Of a stretch of 64,000 nucleotides of DNA, positions 1 to 13,117 are shown piece after piece (the stretch's first letter is position 1; each line of letters starts with the position of its first letter). The position numbers and the translations under genes were made by a program. A model generated the notes under the pieces. That model saw only the letters and a list, made by a program, of their open reading frames with translations, was not told where the DNA came from and did not search any database. The DNA is from Maylandia zebra (taxonomy: Eukaryota > Chordata > Actinopteri > Cichliformes > Cichlidae): assembly GCF_041146795.1 (NCBI RefSeq), contig NC_135170.1:28817533-28881532 (forward strand). The letters run 5' to 3'.

Positions 1-3000
1 AATCTAACAGAGCAACTTTGGGATGTAATAGGAGATTCGCACCATGGATGTGCAGCTGACAAATCTGCACCAACTGTGAATATGGAACAAAATCTTGTTT
101 CCAGCATCTTGTTGAACTCGTGTCATGAAGAATTAAGGCAATTATGAAGGCAAAAGGGGGTCACAGATTAGCTGTTCATTTTTATACTTCAGCACTTATT
201 TTGACCTGTGCTGAAAGATGTAAAATCAAAGGATTATTTATTCAAATAATTCAGAATTATGTAAAAAAAATACTTGGCATAAACTGAATGTATATGAATC
301 AAGTATATTTAATTTGACCAGATTCAATTCAATTTAATAGTTTACACTGTATTTATACAAAATATGTAAAATTTCAATGTAGACTAATAAATTAAAGTCA
401 ATATTTTGTGCAAAAATATTTTTTTGGGGTGAGTGAGGTCTTGAAGGTCAGAATATAATTAACTCCTTTGTGGTTCTAATCAAGTTTGCTTTCATGAGCA
501 GCCAAACAGTATATCAAAAACGCGAACATATAATTTAGCTGTTTTTCAGATTTTTCTTTCTGCTGCAGGTGGCTTGTGATCATTTAATGCACTGGATGAA
601 AAGGTTGAGGTGCCAGCTCTTGCTAGTGTATGCTTCTCTTGAAGGGTACGCTTTGTGGAAGAATTAATCAATTTCATTGATTTCATTTAGGGGTCACATG
701 GAGGATAAATTCCACCAACGCATTCTCTACTTTTCCATAATGTCTTCTCTGCCACATCATTGCTACTGTCTGTGCCATTTACAACAACCATACAGCTAGT
801 AAAGGTAGCAGAAGTTCAGAGTAGCCAGAGTTGATTCCCCAGTTCAGAAGGCCTAATAGGGACCACCTGTCAGCACGGTACACTTACCATGGGTCCAGAT
901 ATTAATCTCCTTGTACCTTCTTCTTTATCAGCATTAATTGGTATGCTCCTCAGTTAAAACGTGTTACTGCAGTCCCTCTTCCCTTAAATTCCTGTATCTT
1001 TTTCTCTGATTGCTTGTAGCCCAAGTGGAGTAATGCTAGCGCAGCAGGGAGCTGGGGAGCAAAACAAAGTTAGGGCACTTAACTCAATAGTGTTCACAAT
1101 GGCAAATTAAGCAGAAATGGAGAAGTGGTTGCCAACCATCCCGCCCAATCAAGCACACGCACACACACAGAGAGCTTGAGTGTGTCTCTCCTCTGTGACT
1201 CATTAAGGATCTGATAATAAGCAGAAAATGTATGGGCAAAATTGTGAAAGGATACACTGGTTAATATTTACATAGCACTTTGTCTCCATCAAACTCTATA
1301 CTCCACACCACAGAATGGGAAAGGAGGATTAATAGTCCCACTTTTCCTCCCATTAATCCACAAAGACAGTATAGAGTAACTTCCCTCCTCCATCTCTGTG
1401 TTTTTCCTCCTCTTTTATATCCTCCATGACCCTGAGTTCAAGGCAGAAATATAGAGCATCTGTTTGTACAGATGATAGCTGTCCAGTAGTATCTAATGGA
1501 CGAGAAAGGCAGGAGTTTAAAACCGTCACCTTCTCTAAACAGAAGGTGGCGGTGAAATAAACAAAACGACAGAGTATGTGGAAAATAGACGAGATGTCTT
1601 TGTGCCAGGAAAGCCGGGACTTTAGAGTGCCAAAATAAAAACATTCACTCATCACCTTTAAACATAACATACATTATCCATAAAATACACACAAATGGAC
1701 ACTGTCGAGGAGGTTTGAAATACATTATTCAGGATTAAAAGATGTAATAAAAACAGTAAATGTAATGATTCTGCACTATAACTCTGAATGAGAGAACTGT
1801 AATGAGGTTATGAATAGGAAGTAAGGGGGTCGCCATCTATAGACAGTTTTTAAACTAAAAATCATCAGTGCGTTAAGAGTGATATCAGGAGTGGAGAGAG
1901 GGGATAAAAAGTGATGTTTCTGTAATAACAACCTGTTAATCCTCTGCACCTTGGCATGAGCAGATAATCTAGAAGAAGTAATTGTGCTAAAGATTCGTAA
2001 TTGAATTATAAAATGAAGAGTACTGAAGGATTATCAGTGACCAAACAACTGTGATTTCAGAATTGGATTTACAAGAACTTTCCTCCTGCTCACTCTTGGA
2101 CTCTGGGGGAACTAGGGGACTTTGGACAGAGTTGCTACTTCCTCATCAGATTCAGAGATGGGTTGTTACTGGCCAGGCAATAGTTTTACTCCTCTCACTC
2201 CTTCCAAGATGAGTGGTAGTTTTTGCAGTAGTTTTTATGATTAGCTCTAGTGATATGTAAAGTGATTTATGCAAACTGGATTTTAAAGTTTATTTTGTAC
2301 TGTGATTTATATGCACGCTATGCAAAGGCTAAAATCCTTAAATATATTATCTGCATTTAAAGTCTAAAATGTGCACACTCACTTTTGCATCTTTTTAATG
2401 GTAATGTTATGGGTTGTTCTGGCCCACAAAATTAACAGATCCTTGAGGCCCATTTTCCTGGCCACTGAAGTAAATACCTAATAATTTCACCAAGTACACA
2501 GATCATGTTAACGGGTGTGGCTGGTAATTGTATTTAACTAATAGGGCTGCTCAGTTAAATGTATCACAGAGGAAGCTGGGGAGGTATCCGACGGTTAGAG
2601 CAAGGCATGTCTCCCTACTGGCTTATGTATGTTTCTGGCAATTGCATGAAGGTAATACTATTTAGACGCAGAGACTATTTACACAGAGAGCTGGTCTAGA
2701 CTTCCTGTACAGGAGTAACTGGGATCTAACACAGGTATATAGAGTTCATCTGACACTATCAAACTTTAACTGCACCCTAAAGTATATCTTAGCTTAAACA
2801 TTTATCTTAAGACATTTACCCAAGGTTTCTCTGAAGTGAACTCCAAATAAATCACACCAAAGGCATACTGCTACATTCTGGTGTACAGAATGGAGAATCC
2901 TAATCATGGAGCCAGTTTCCAAATCATTGAAGGCTGAAGTGTTGCTGCGCGCCATCCAAGCTTGGCACCACATACGTGGATGAAGGCCATCGCTGCTCTC

Positions 3001-6000
3001 TGCAACATCACAAATGCACCAGGCATGCACACAAAGCATGCTACATGAAAAGGCATTTGACCTGAGAGGTTTAAACTTGCTTCCAGGGCAAAATCACTCA
3101 GTTTCTAACACCCTCAGGTACTACTAACATATAGTACACTGAAGTACACACTCAGTGACCCATGGAGATAAACACAGAGGACAAACTGGATCTATATCTA
3201 TTGTAAGTGGCAGTTGACTACTGTACCATTAACCTTGGAGAAAGGAGGTAATAAAAGTGCGCTTTTGTACCCTTTCCTTTTCCCCCATTTAATTTAGTCT
3301 ATAAATAAATTTCCCTAAGGTGTCGTGCCTGTAAACTCAAGAATAATGCAACACAAAAATTCTTCTGGTGTTGTCTCCAAGTTTTGGAGAAGAAGAAATA
3401 CTTGGACTATTAAGATAAGACAAAAAGAGGCAGGTTACAAAAGAAAACATAAAAATGAAACTAAGTGACTCACCTTTTCAGAAGAAACAGGAACAACAGA
3501 GAGGGGTGCAAAGCAAAAACAAAACAGCACAAAAAAAGGTCAGTGAAAGACAAAAAGGAGGTGAGAAACTGGTATCACTGTAGACTGATTATTGTGTTGG
3601 GCCAAAAAAATAAGTAGTTATTATTCTTCACCCAGAATAGCAAGTGATAGAGGCAAATGTATTTGACAAAAGAGGAAAGGGTAGGGGAGCAGCACTGCTG
3701 CTCCTAAATTGTGAGCTTTTAAGTACAAAGAGATAGCATAAAGTACACAGAAAACACTCAAACACCTGATAACGGTTAGATAACACAGGTATTAATGTGA
3801 CAGGTTTATGTGACCCTGAATATTTTGGAAAAAAATGTGGCTGTGATATAAATGCAATTGTAGCAGTTAACACGGCAGCAGGTAGGCCATTCTGCATGCC
3901 AACCAATAGACTGAATCTTGCATTTGGTGGACGGAAGAATGGAAAGAGGGAAGGAAAGAAAAACAAAAGCGATTGATATAAATGATCTGCCGGCCAAGAG
4001 AGGCCCCCAGGCAGGGGCGAGCGAAGGTCCGCTCGATACCAATTGATCGTGTGAGGCCCAGGCATTCGTCTTAATTCTGACTAATTAGGGCAGTGGCTGA
4101 CGAGGAGGGGGTTAGGGGGACAAGTTGTTGGTTGTGTGTTTGCATGTGTGTCTGTGCGTCAATGGGACCTCCCAGATTACAAAATCAAGCCCCAATGTTT
4201 ACAAAGTGTGGAACAAGTGGAGGATTAAGGAAATCAGTTTAGGAAACAACAACCGTCACCACATTAGTGTTGCTGCCAAAATAATTCCCCTGTCTTCAGT
4301 GGGTGCCTGATAGGCAGGATGGAAGTAAATCCTTCTCTCACTTTTTTTTAAATTTTTTATCTTGTTTGTGTGAGAAGTGCTGATTATCTTGTGCGAGCAC
4401 AAGTCTGGCCTTCAGTAGCCAAAGGCACCAGAATCAAGCTGCATTTCCATCCTTACCCATTCCACAGATAGACATCAAAGCTCTCTAACTGGCAGGAAAG
4501 AAAAGTTAGGTTTGATCACCAGAACAAATTGGGGAAAAACATGGCTTGCCTGTATGGTCCTTAATGTGACAAATCATGGTAAGCAAGCTCCTGGTGTGAT
4601 AGTGAAAGCAACAAGACTGTGGATGGTTAAAGCAAATGAATTTAATGCACAATCCTATAGCAGCAGATCGTACGGGGAACCTGAGAAAAAGAAATCTAGA
4701 CTCTGAGACTTCTCAGACTTAAGAGGCAAAGGCCTTTTAAAAGATCACAGCATTTGGGAGCAGACACTGAGCAGGTACTGAGCTGCTGAGCGCCGGGCTT
4801 AGATTCTGATTTCTATCTGTCACTCCCTGAGGATGTTAGCTGTGTAAAGTGGAAAGTGGCAGGAGGGAGGTATCACTGTGAACCTAGGGCAGCAGCGGGG
4901 ACAATTCTACCTGACTGGAGATCACAATCTGAGGACAGAAACACACACAGGCATTCATGTAAAGGTCTACAGTCTCACTTCACGCAGTAAAAGTGACAAA
5001 ATATCAGCGAGTAAAACTGACAGACAGGAAGCATATCTATATCAGACAAGAGCCCATTGTTGAGGAGAAACAAAGAAAACAAAAAAAACCCTCAGAGCAG
5101 GCCGACCTGTGCCCTTTGTCACTCACTCTCGTAAGCTAGGAGAGACTGACAGATACACTTGAATATCAGTTACTCGCTCTTGTTTTTTGACATAAACTTC
5201 CCTGCCCTTTCCACCTCTGGCACCCTGTTCCCTGCCAGCTATTCATATTCCTTCCCGCCTCGGCTGTGCTGGCAACCCCTGTGGGCACCGCTCTATGAGA
5301 GTTCACGAACCCAAGCACACAAACTAAGGGTGTGTGTTTCAATATCCTCACCCAGACTATAAATACCTCATCGGCTCCAGATGTGGTGTCATTCTATTCA
5401 CATCAAATTAACCAATCAGGATGGACATGTCCCCTTAAATCTCTGTTCATCAGCTCAAGTGTGATGTCCTAATGAGCGCCTGCCCGTCGATACCGGTCCA
5501 CATAACAGCGGGCCCTAGAGGGGACAATTAGGGAGAATAGAAGATGTTTTCCTTGATAAATGTTGTCACTGCTAGTATTGGTGCTAATAAGCTATAATTT
5601 GTAGGGTTGTAGACTCTGATGACACACACTGTAACAGCACAACTGCAAACAGATGGGCAAGTCCTACAAGCCTTTACATTAAAGTGACACAAATGCTTTC
5701 ATTAACTCAGAGAGGTGGGAGTTTCAAATATGTATGTAGTGTTTACGAGATTAAGCCTGCATGGGTAACATACTGGAAATTTACAAATGTGCTGTAGTGT
5801 GCAGAGAGAGGAGGAAACGAATGTAATTTTCCGGTCCCATCATGAGTTTTGTGATCATTAAAGCCCTAATTCGGCTGGATGTACGTTTGCAGCCATTTTT
5901 CTTTCTGCACATTTTAGTGTCAATTTGAAATCTCTCACAGTGTACTTATTATATCTATTTGGAGAATTATAAGGTAAATTTAAAGTACTGGATCAGTTAA

Positions 6001-6159
6001 ACTTGTTACGAATGCTCTGGCTCTCTGCCTTTTTTTAATCTACAGGAAAGTCTGCAGTTGTTAGTGGTGGCTGAGTTTATCTGGCTCGAACTAAACTGTT
6101 TTATGCAGTGATTTGTGAGCACTGTCCCTTGAAGAATTTGACAAAATTGAGAAAAACAC
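1..6159. other. intergenic, no gene recognised
   Basis: No open frame here has splice signals, domain motifs or codon character of a gene; the longest (145 codons, minus strand, 3628-4065) has no recognisable motif. Two tracts, about 3950-4095 and 5395-5530, are GC-balanced and carry several ATTA/TAAT homeodomain-type sites, unlike the AT-rich surroundings, so they may be conserved non-coding elements. Short CA runs lie near 1155-1170. The rest shows nothing I can name. Confidence 0.6.
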
Positions 6160-6415
6160 ATATATTTCCTGATTTGTCAGTATAATCATTTAATCCATAC
6201 TAGAAAATCCCACCAGCGATCAATCAAAATTCCAAAGACATTCAATTTGCAATAAAATGACAGAGCAAAGCAAATGATCGCTTCTAAGAAACAAATGTCT
6301 ACAACTTTTATTGGATAAATCACTTTAATGATTAATCTATTAAACTGCCACAGAAAATTTTCTGCTGATTGGAATATTGATCAACCAACTAATCATTTCA
6401 GCACTGCATGATAGC
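6160..6415 (-). repeat. old dispersed repeat, 'gctgaaatgattag' family
   Basis: Read on the minus strand, this tract opens with a gctgaaatgattagttgg-like motif. It continues through repeated gattaat/gatcaat words and ends in an AT-rich stretch. That layout resembles a widespread, old vertebrate interspersed repeat known for 'gctgaaacgattagtcgatt'. The copy is strongly diverged and has no coding capacity. The family is not assigned with certainty, and both ends are approximate. Confidence 0.45.
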
Positions 6416-9255
6416 TACTGATGGTTAGAGGAGAAACTCTGATGGATTTCCTATTCAACATGCACGAGTGTGTGTTAAGCTCTCTCCCATCAGAACAAAA
6501 AAGCTCTTCTTGCTGGCTCTAAGCAGAGGGACCAGATGAAGACTGAGAGGCCAGAGAGACAGATCATCATAAAGACACTGTGAGAACACAGGTGGCATGA
6601 GACTGCACCGCGCTGTCTGATGTGTGGGTGAGTGACGGCTACCAGTAGAGCAGGGTTTACTCAGCCCATCAGCAAACGCGACACAAACGCCAGTCTGCAG
6701 CACTCACCTAAATTCACCACGAGCAACTGAGCATAAGCCTCGTCGATCTGCTCTCCATCCCTCTAACTTTTACTCTCCCCTCAGTGTCAAAATCCTGCCA
6801 GAATAGTGACAGGATGATGTGTATTGTTGTCAGTGTGGCACTGTGCCATTACCATAAACTGTCACGTGCTGTTTCACTTGAATCAATATTTACCCTGGTG
6901 TGAGAAGCCTTGTTAGGTAGTCATCTGACAGCAATTTTTCTGATTACAGGCTTATTCAAATGTGGTATAGACAGGGAGAAAAAAATGCATGGAATTTTCC
7001 TTGTATCAGAAGTGAATTTGGGAAGGTACTGGAGCTTGCACGTAAAAGCCTGCAGTGCTGTCAAATACCATGCTGGCTCTGCAGGCTCTGTTTTGTAAAT
7101 GAGAGGGTAAGTATTACATTCAACTATCAACAGCAAAATAACAAGGCGGTTTAAAATGAGGTGACTCATGTGTCACAGCGGATAATAACTGATGACTTAG
7201 GGGGTTGTTCTGCTTTCAGGATGCTCACAACTCAGTCAACGTTTAATGCATTAATTTACAAAGAGCCTTAAAGCCAGCCTCAGTACAGCTAAATCTACTG
7301 TATCCAATTCCTTTTCATATCAGCTCAGCAAAGCCACCAAAATCTATCCTTTATGCACCATACCAACTCAAGTCTTCAATTTAATTCCCCATCTGTGGCC
7401 AGCTTGAAATATTATCCAAGAAATGAGATCCGTGACCCTGAATACAGAGTGCGAAGCAGCGTAGGGAGCAGGACGGAGACGTGGCCTTATTCGGTGTCTA
7501 AGAGGCATGCCTTAGTGTGGAGAGGAGTCCTGGATCTCCTCCCCAAGTGGCATGGCTAAATATTTGCCCTCCTCCACTTGGCTGTCTAGACACATCCACT
7601 CAGCCCCCTTCCCATCACTCCCATGTTCTGCTCAGAAGCGGCGGGCGCTGGCACGGTCAGGCAGGCAGGTCGCCAAACCTACGACAAAAAGTTTCTCCTC
7701 ACTGCCAGAGGTCACGCAAGTTCACCAGCCTAAAGGATGGGCTTCGCATTTTTAAAACCTCTGGGCTGTCATTTGGGGAGTCACATGCACACCAAGCCAG
7801 GGACAGAAGAAGAAGGAGGGAAAAAAAAAAAAACACTGTCAAATGGTCTTTGTGCTTCCCAATGATTTGGAGAATGGAAACCTCAGAACTCGACGAGCAG
7901 TCTCCGCGGACCTCTCTGAGATAGTGTTCCATATTCATTACCTTTTTTCCACTCTTACATGGTGGGGTTTTAATTGCCCACAATTCACACTAAAAAGCTA
8001 GATGAGCGGAGTGAAAGTGCCATGCCTCTAGAGAGGGAGATGAGGGAAGTCCACCTCCACCACACTCCTGATAGGCGCATAACTACTAATAAGAGTCCTC
8101 ATTACACATAACCAGATTATTCCCTCAGCTATTATTCCAAGTTAATTTTTCTTCTCCGAAGACACTCACAGTCACAGGGCACCTACAAATGATGAACCAG
8201 TGTGCTTCACTGCTATGTAGCATATAAATTCCAAGAGACCCAAAAGATCATTAAACAAGTCAAACAGAACATCTTTAATTTAATGACTTATTCCATTCGA
8301 GGTAAAAACGCAGCTCAAATCTACTAACTTTATATTGCATACTCAAACATCGCAACTTTGCCTTAAAACTTATTAATTAATATGACTTCACACTATAACA
8401 GAGGGCAGTGGAACTGAGGCAGGTACTTGCACTTTGCTTGACTACTTTATGCAGCTGTATACAACTATTCCAATGCATTAGAGAGATGAATATCAAGTTT
8501 TTAAATCTACTATCATTTACCAGTTGTATCTGTTTAATTTCAATAAAGTCACCAAGTAAATGCTAGAAATAGCAAAAATATTTATTTTGTTACTCTTTGG
8601 TGGCTGGGTACCGCTATACTGAACCATCTGTAAAAAGGTACACATGGTGCATCAGTATTATCAATGTAATCTGAAGTTGTAAATCAGTTAATCCTGCTTA
8701 CTTTTTTTTAACAACATTGGTAAGCAAGTTAGGGCTTTGATCAAAAATGCCAAATATGTTAGACTGAACTTTGAATGAGACAATTTTATGCCTCACCTAA
8801 TAACCAAATATCTTTAGATGTTTAGACTGCTGAAACATGATGTCTTCATGTATTTTGTTGAAATTATACCATTTGTTCTGTCATTTTGTTTAACAAATAA
8901 TTTATTAACTAATGAAGAAAATAATCTGCCGCTGGGCTAATGAACACACAATGCTATTAACAAATATGCCTCCATTTGTGGCTCTGGTACGCACACTGTT
9001 AGGGGTTAAGCAAAGAGAGGCAATGTACATACATTTTGGTGAAACTTTGACTCTTATGAAGACATATGGGGTAGACAACAGAGAGGTGGATTACTGTGGA
9101 AGTAACATCAGAAGATTTGATAGCTCATGATCCTTTTTTTTCCTCTGGGAAAAAAAAATCACTTCTGAACATCGTAAACGACGTGAATTCAAGCTGAGCA
9201 CAGCTGTTGTTCTCTGTAGGAAGACAAAAAAAAACATTTTTTAATGGACACCTTT
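6416..9255. other. intergenic, possible conserved non-coding tract
   Basis: No gene is visible. Several open frames of 60-135 codons near 7350-7980 overlap in different frames and look like a chance effect of a GC-richer patch. The patch 7880-8160 contains a TTTTAATTGCCCACAATT core and several TAATAAG/CTATTATT words, and reads like regulatory rather than coding DNA. Confidence 0.5.
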
Positions 9256-9256
9256 T

Positions 9257-9563
9257 AAAGGAATAGTTCAGCACTTTAGAAATAGACTTACTACTTGACA
9301 GTAAGTTGGGAAGGAGACTTGTCATTCTAAAAATACAATTTGTAGCTTTTTCACTATGATTTTTTTAAAACCTTCCTGGTAGGCGGAGTTTAGGCAGTGA
9401 CTGACTAGCCATTTCCCTTGTTTTAAATAGTGTATGCGATGCTAACCAGCTGTTGTTGAAGCCTTGAACATATAAAGACATGCGAGAGTTAATGCATCTT
9501 ATATCATTTTGCTATACAGCAAAAAGCATTTTCTTATCCCAAATAGTCAAACTACTACTTAAA
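9257..9563. mobile_element. MITE-like repeat with degenerate inverted ends
   Basis: The left end reads ttaaaggaatagttcagcac. The right end reads as the approximate reverse complement of the same fish repeat terminus (caaatagtcaaactactact). Between them is 'gctaaccagctgttg', which is typical of the middle of a widespread teleost non-autonomous DNA repeat. The element is about 300 bp, has no open frame and is well diverged, so it is an old copy. Exact ends and target duplication cannot be fixed by eye. Confidence 0.5.
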
Positions 9564-12500
9564 TGGGTGGGATGGCTACCATGTAAGAACGTGGCAGCAA
9601 TGTTAAATAATGATGATAATGGATGGACAGCTAAAGCTTGTGGTCCTAAAACATGACTGGTTATTGGTTGCTATAATGCTAACAAATTTCCCCCACTTTC
9701 TCACCGACTTTGCCAACTACTTCGCTACTAACCTGAGAAACTGCCAGTCAAAGTCTCCATGTAGAAGCGGGGGTAAGAAGCATGAGTGAAAGAGGGGACA
9801 GAGCGTATGTGTGTGACAGTGAGTTGGGAGAATTGAAAGGGGGAAACAAACAGACATACCAATTAAAAAATTCAAATGCAGCACAGCGATAATAGTAGAA
9901 TTATTATATTGTATTGGCGTAATTACAGAACCAGTGACTTGCCTCGCTCTGGTCCACCCACCCATCACGTCTCATAGGTCAGACCACTCATATACTGTAC
10001 ACTCTAAAATCAGGAAAATTAAACACTCACTTTATCTGTGCAATAAGTAGCAAACAAAATAATATACTACTGTAATAATTTTCAATAAATTCACAATACG
10101 TTTGCAGTGTAACAGTACACGTTATGTACATTTGAATCCAAAACCATGTGCACAATAAATAAATAATCAAAATCAGACTTAAGAGCCTTATTCAAAAGAA
10201 TTAGCAGCATCTCAAACTTTCAATATTGCTACATGTTGAGTTACAATGTGATGAGAAAGCAAACTGTTATAGAAGATGAGGAAACATGCCTGTTACACAT
10301 GCTGTTTTTCATTGCACTGCACCGCCTGGTTGTTCTGGGCTCTGGTTATATTCTGTCACATTAACGCTGGGATAGAGGATATGTTGACAGAGAGAGGACA
10401 TTGCACATTGAGACTGTAGGGCTTTTCTAAGGCTGGTGGCAGTGCGACACAAAGACAAGTGTGCATCTCTGCGCGTCTGTGCATAGAAGTAGAGGATTGC
10501 CTGTGGAGCAGAGCATGTGGATGCCCACCCACTCAGCAGCCTCGCGGCCCTCGTCATTTCGCATCAATCCACAGCCCCTCAATATAAATAGGACAGGCGT
10601 CCTAAAGCTACGCAGTACTATGAGAGGCAGTGGCATTATGCATCGACCCTGGGCCCCTCAGCTTGAAATATGACTACCCCAGCCTGTTTTAATGGCAGTT
10701 CCCCTCTCACTTGCAAGCCACTCTGTTAAAAGGGAACTATTTTGGGAGTAGGGATACAGGAAATTGATACACCTTAACATTTTGGTACTGAATACAAGAA
10801 TTCAAGACAAACTGCTGCTAAAGGACGGATCAGTGTAACTGCAGATTTTGGAAACCTCATTTTAATTCCACATTTAAAAATTTCATCTCTAAAAAAAGCT
10901 TTTCCAAGTACTGCTTTTCTGTTTGTTTGTTTCTTGTGTAGTTGCTGAAACTTTTGCACAGTTTGAACAATTTTTATCCAGCACCAAATGCTAACTGAAG
11001 CATGTGAACACATGAAGAGAGAGGGAAAAAAATTAGACCCACTATTTTTGTCATATTTTCCCAATATTCATGCCTCGGTAGATAATCTAGAGACATAGAT
11101 TTTGCTTCCTTAGCAAACTTTAAATGTATGTAAAACACTGAGTATGCTACACGTTATGTACCTTATGTTATTTAAAACTTGTCTGTCTGGCTTCACAATT
11201 GTTAAGTGTGTTTGATGAAGCTTATACTTAATTTTACCTACAATAATGTGCAAAGTGAACCACATATATAAGCCATCATAAGCCAATGGGCTGTAAGGAA
11301 CCGAAGGTGGTGCACTAAAATAGAGAGTAAAGTTCCACACGGTAGCTTCCCTGTGGCGTCACAGAAGCTTCACACTTCATTACTGCAAGTCCATCGACAT
11401 GTGAAACTATTATGTGGGAGCAACAGGAAGGGAAATGCGCGCTTATGCACGTGTGTGTGTGTAAGGGGTAACAAATAACCACCCTTCCACAAAATGCTTT
11501 CTAGAAGCAGGATCAAACCATTCACTTGTGTTTTACTATATTCAAACAGCTGGAAGGTGTTGTTGGTTCTCTCAGTGTTAGATGACAGGAGAGGAAGAGA
11601 CATCATGCAGGGCATTTTCTTCTTCAACAGGTCTGCAAACAACTATATTTTAACAAATCGACTCTGATGCAAATGCACATTGGGATTTTAAAATGAAAAA
11701 CATACTAAGTGAGGTTCAAATGCCTGTCATGCAGCTAAATTCATCTTCATCCATCGTCTTCACCATAAACAAAGAAATAAACAAATCTGTCTTCTACTTC
11801 CACCCAGTGGCCAAAAACAGAATGTCACACATGCCGATCATCACTAAAGTCTGCATTTCGTGTGACTCAATTTACATATATACTGAATCAAATACTACAA
11901 AAGATAATAGTAAATACTTTAAAAATGTGCATAACTTCATCATGCAACATCTGTTTCACAGTAATGGAAATTGCTTCCGTCAATTATTTCTCCTAGCCTC
12001 AATCTTCAAAGATGACTTGTCCCAATTTAGAAGGCGGAAACAAATAGTTCTTTAGTATTTTTGGTATGTTTTGATCACGATTGTCTTCTGCCAAGAGGTT
12101 TTTTGATTGCCAGTTGCCCACCGAGTTTACAAAGAATAGCTCATTATTTGGAAATCAACATTTCAATTAGACTAATACTGGCACGCCTCCTGCTCAAAGC
12201 GTGATTGAGTGCGTAAGTACTTGTATAAACTGCGGAACAATCAAACATTAATTTTCAATCAAAAACTTTGGTATTCGTGGCAGTATCCCAGGGCACTTAA
12301 GCGACTGCCAATGCTGGGCATTTAGCACCGATTCAATTTTTGGCTGCTAAATCAATTTAACAAGCAGCATGATAAAGTTATCACAGAAAATGTTATTCAG
12401 ATGGACAGTTGACAAGACCTGTGTTCATAGACTACGAGTTGTAATTTAGCTTTATAGGTGCACCCCTGAAGTATAATCTGTGTGCATGATTTACTCTGCA

Positions 12501-13000
12501 GGGGGCAAAGTGTAGGGACCCTTCGTGTGGTGGTTTGGTAAGGTAATCACAGAAATTAGGAAAGACTAGAAAATACAGTCTATAAGCTACTTGTATGAGG
12601 AATGGATGCAGAGTTTCTCTCATTAAACGACGACAGCTTTCGTCTCAGTTTAACTACAATCTTGTGGCTGAAAACAGAAGAAATTGCAAAAGAATACAAA
12701 AAATGCTAATAGTGTCACGCTGTGAATAAATATTACAGCTTAAATTCATGTTGAGACAAAAGTTATAAGTAAAAAATACACATTTCTATGACTGCATAAA
12801 CATTTTCTTTATGTTTCAAAAATGCTACAATTAAAGAAAAAATAGTAATTGGCACGCAAACTGCCTCAGCATTTCTTTCAAAGCAACAGCGAGAGATAAA
12901 TTTGATTTTAAGTTCATATACTCAGCCAATCAGCTGCTACATTTGTGTATTAGCTTGTTACAAAATAAAAACGATTCATTACCTTGGTCGCGCTTTTTCT
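9564..13000. other. intergenic upstream of ccdc43, no gene recognised
   Basis: No coding gene was found. A GC-richer tract near 10530-10670 and a structured-looking tract near 12265-12360 stand out from AT-rich DNA and are discussed as findings. A CCAAT box (12926-12930) lies about 180 bp upstream of the ccdc43 start and may belong to its promoter. Short open frames here lack splice partners and motifs. Confidence 0.5.
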
Positions 13001-13106
13001 GTCCTTTGTATTGAAATGCTGAATTGTCAAACACCTTTAAAACTTTTTCTTTTTCGCAGGCAATGACAACGGACAGCCGAGCTGCATCGTAGGACCCAAA
13101 GGGGCC

Positions 13107-13117
13107 AAGATGGCTGC
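13107..13117 (+). promoter_or_regulatory. YY1-like motif over the ccdc43 start codon
   Basis: The sequence CAAGATGGCTG matches the core AAGATGGC of the YY1 element that often sits just downstream of transcription starts of housekeeping genes and overlaps their initiator ATG. It covers the ccdc43 ATG at 13110. With the upstream CCAAT box and no TATA box, it suggests a TATA-less promoter with a very short 5' leader. Binding is inferred from the motif only. Confidence 0.4.

Noticed and set aside
3628-4065. 145-codon open frame, minus strand
   Set aside because: No recognisable motif or splice partner; overlapping frame on the same strand; looks like a chance frame across a possible non-coding conserved tract.
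7517-7924. 135-codon open frame, plus strand
   Set aside because: Low-complexity, Pro/Ser/Arg-rich translation typical of GC-richer non-coding DNA, with competing frames on both strands.
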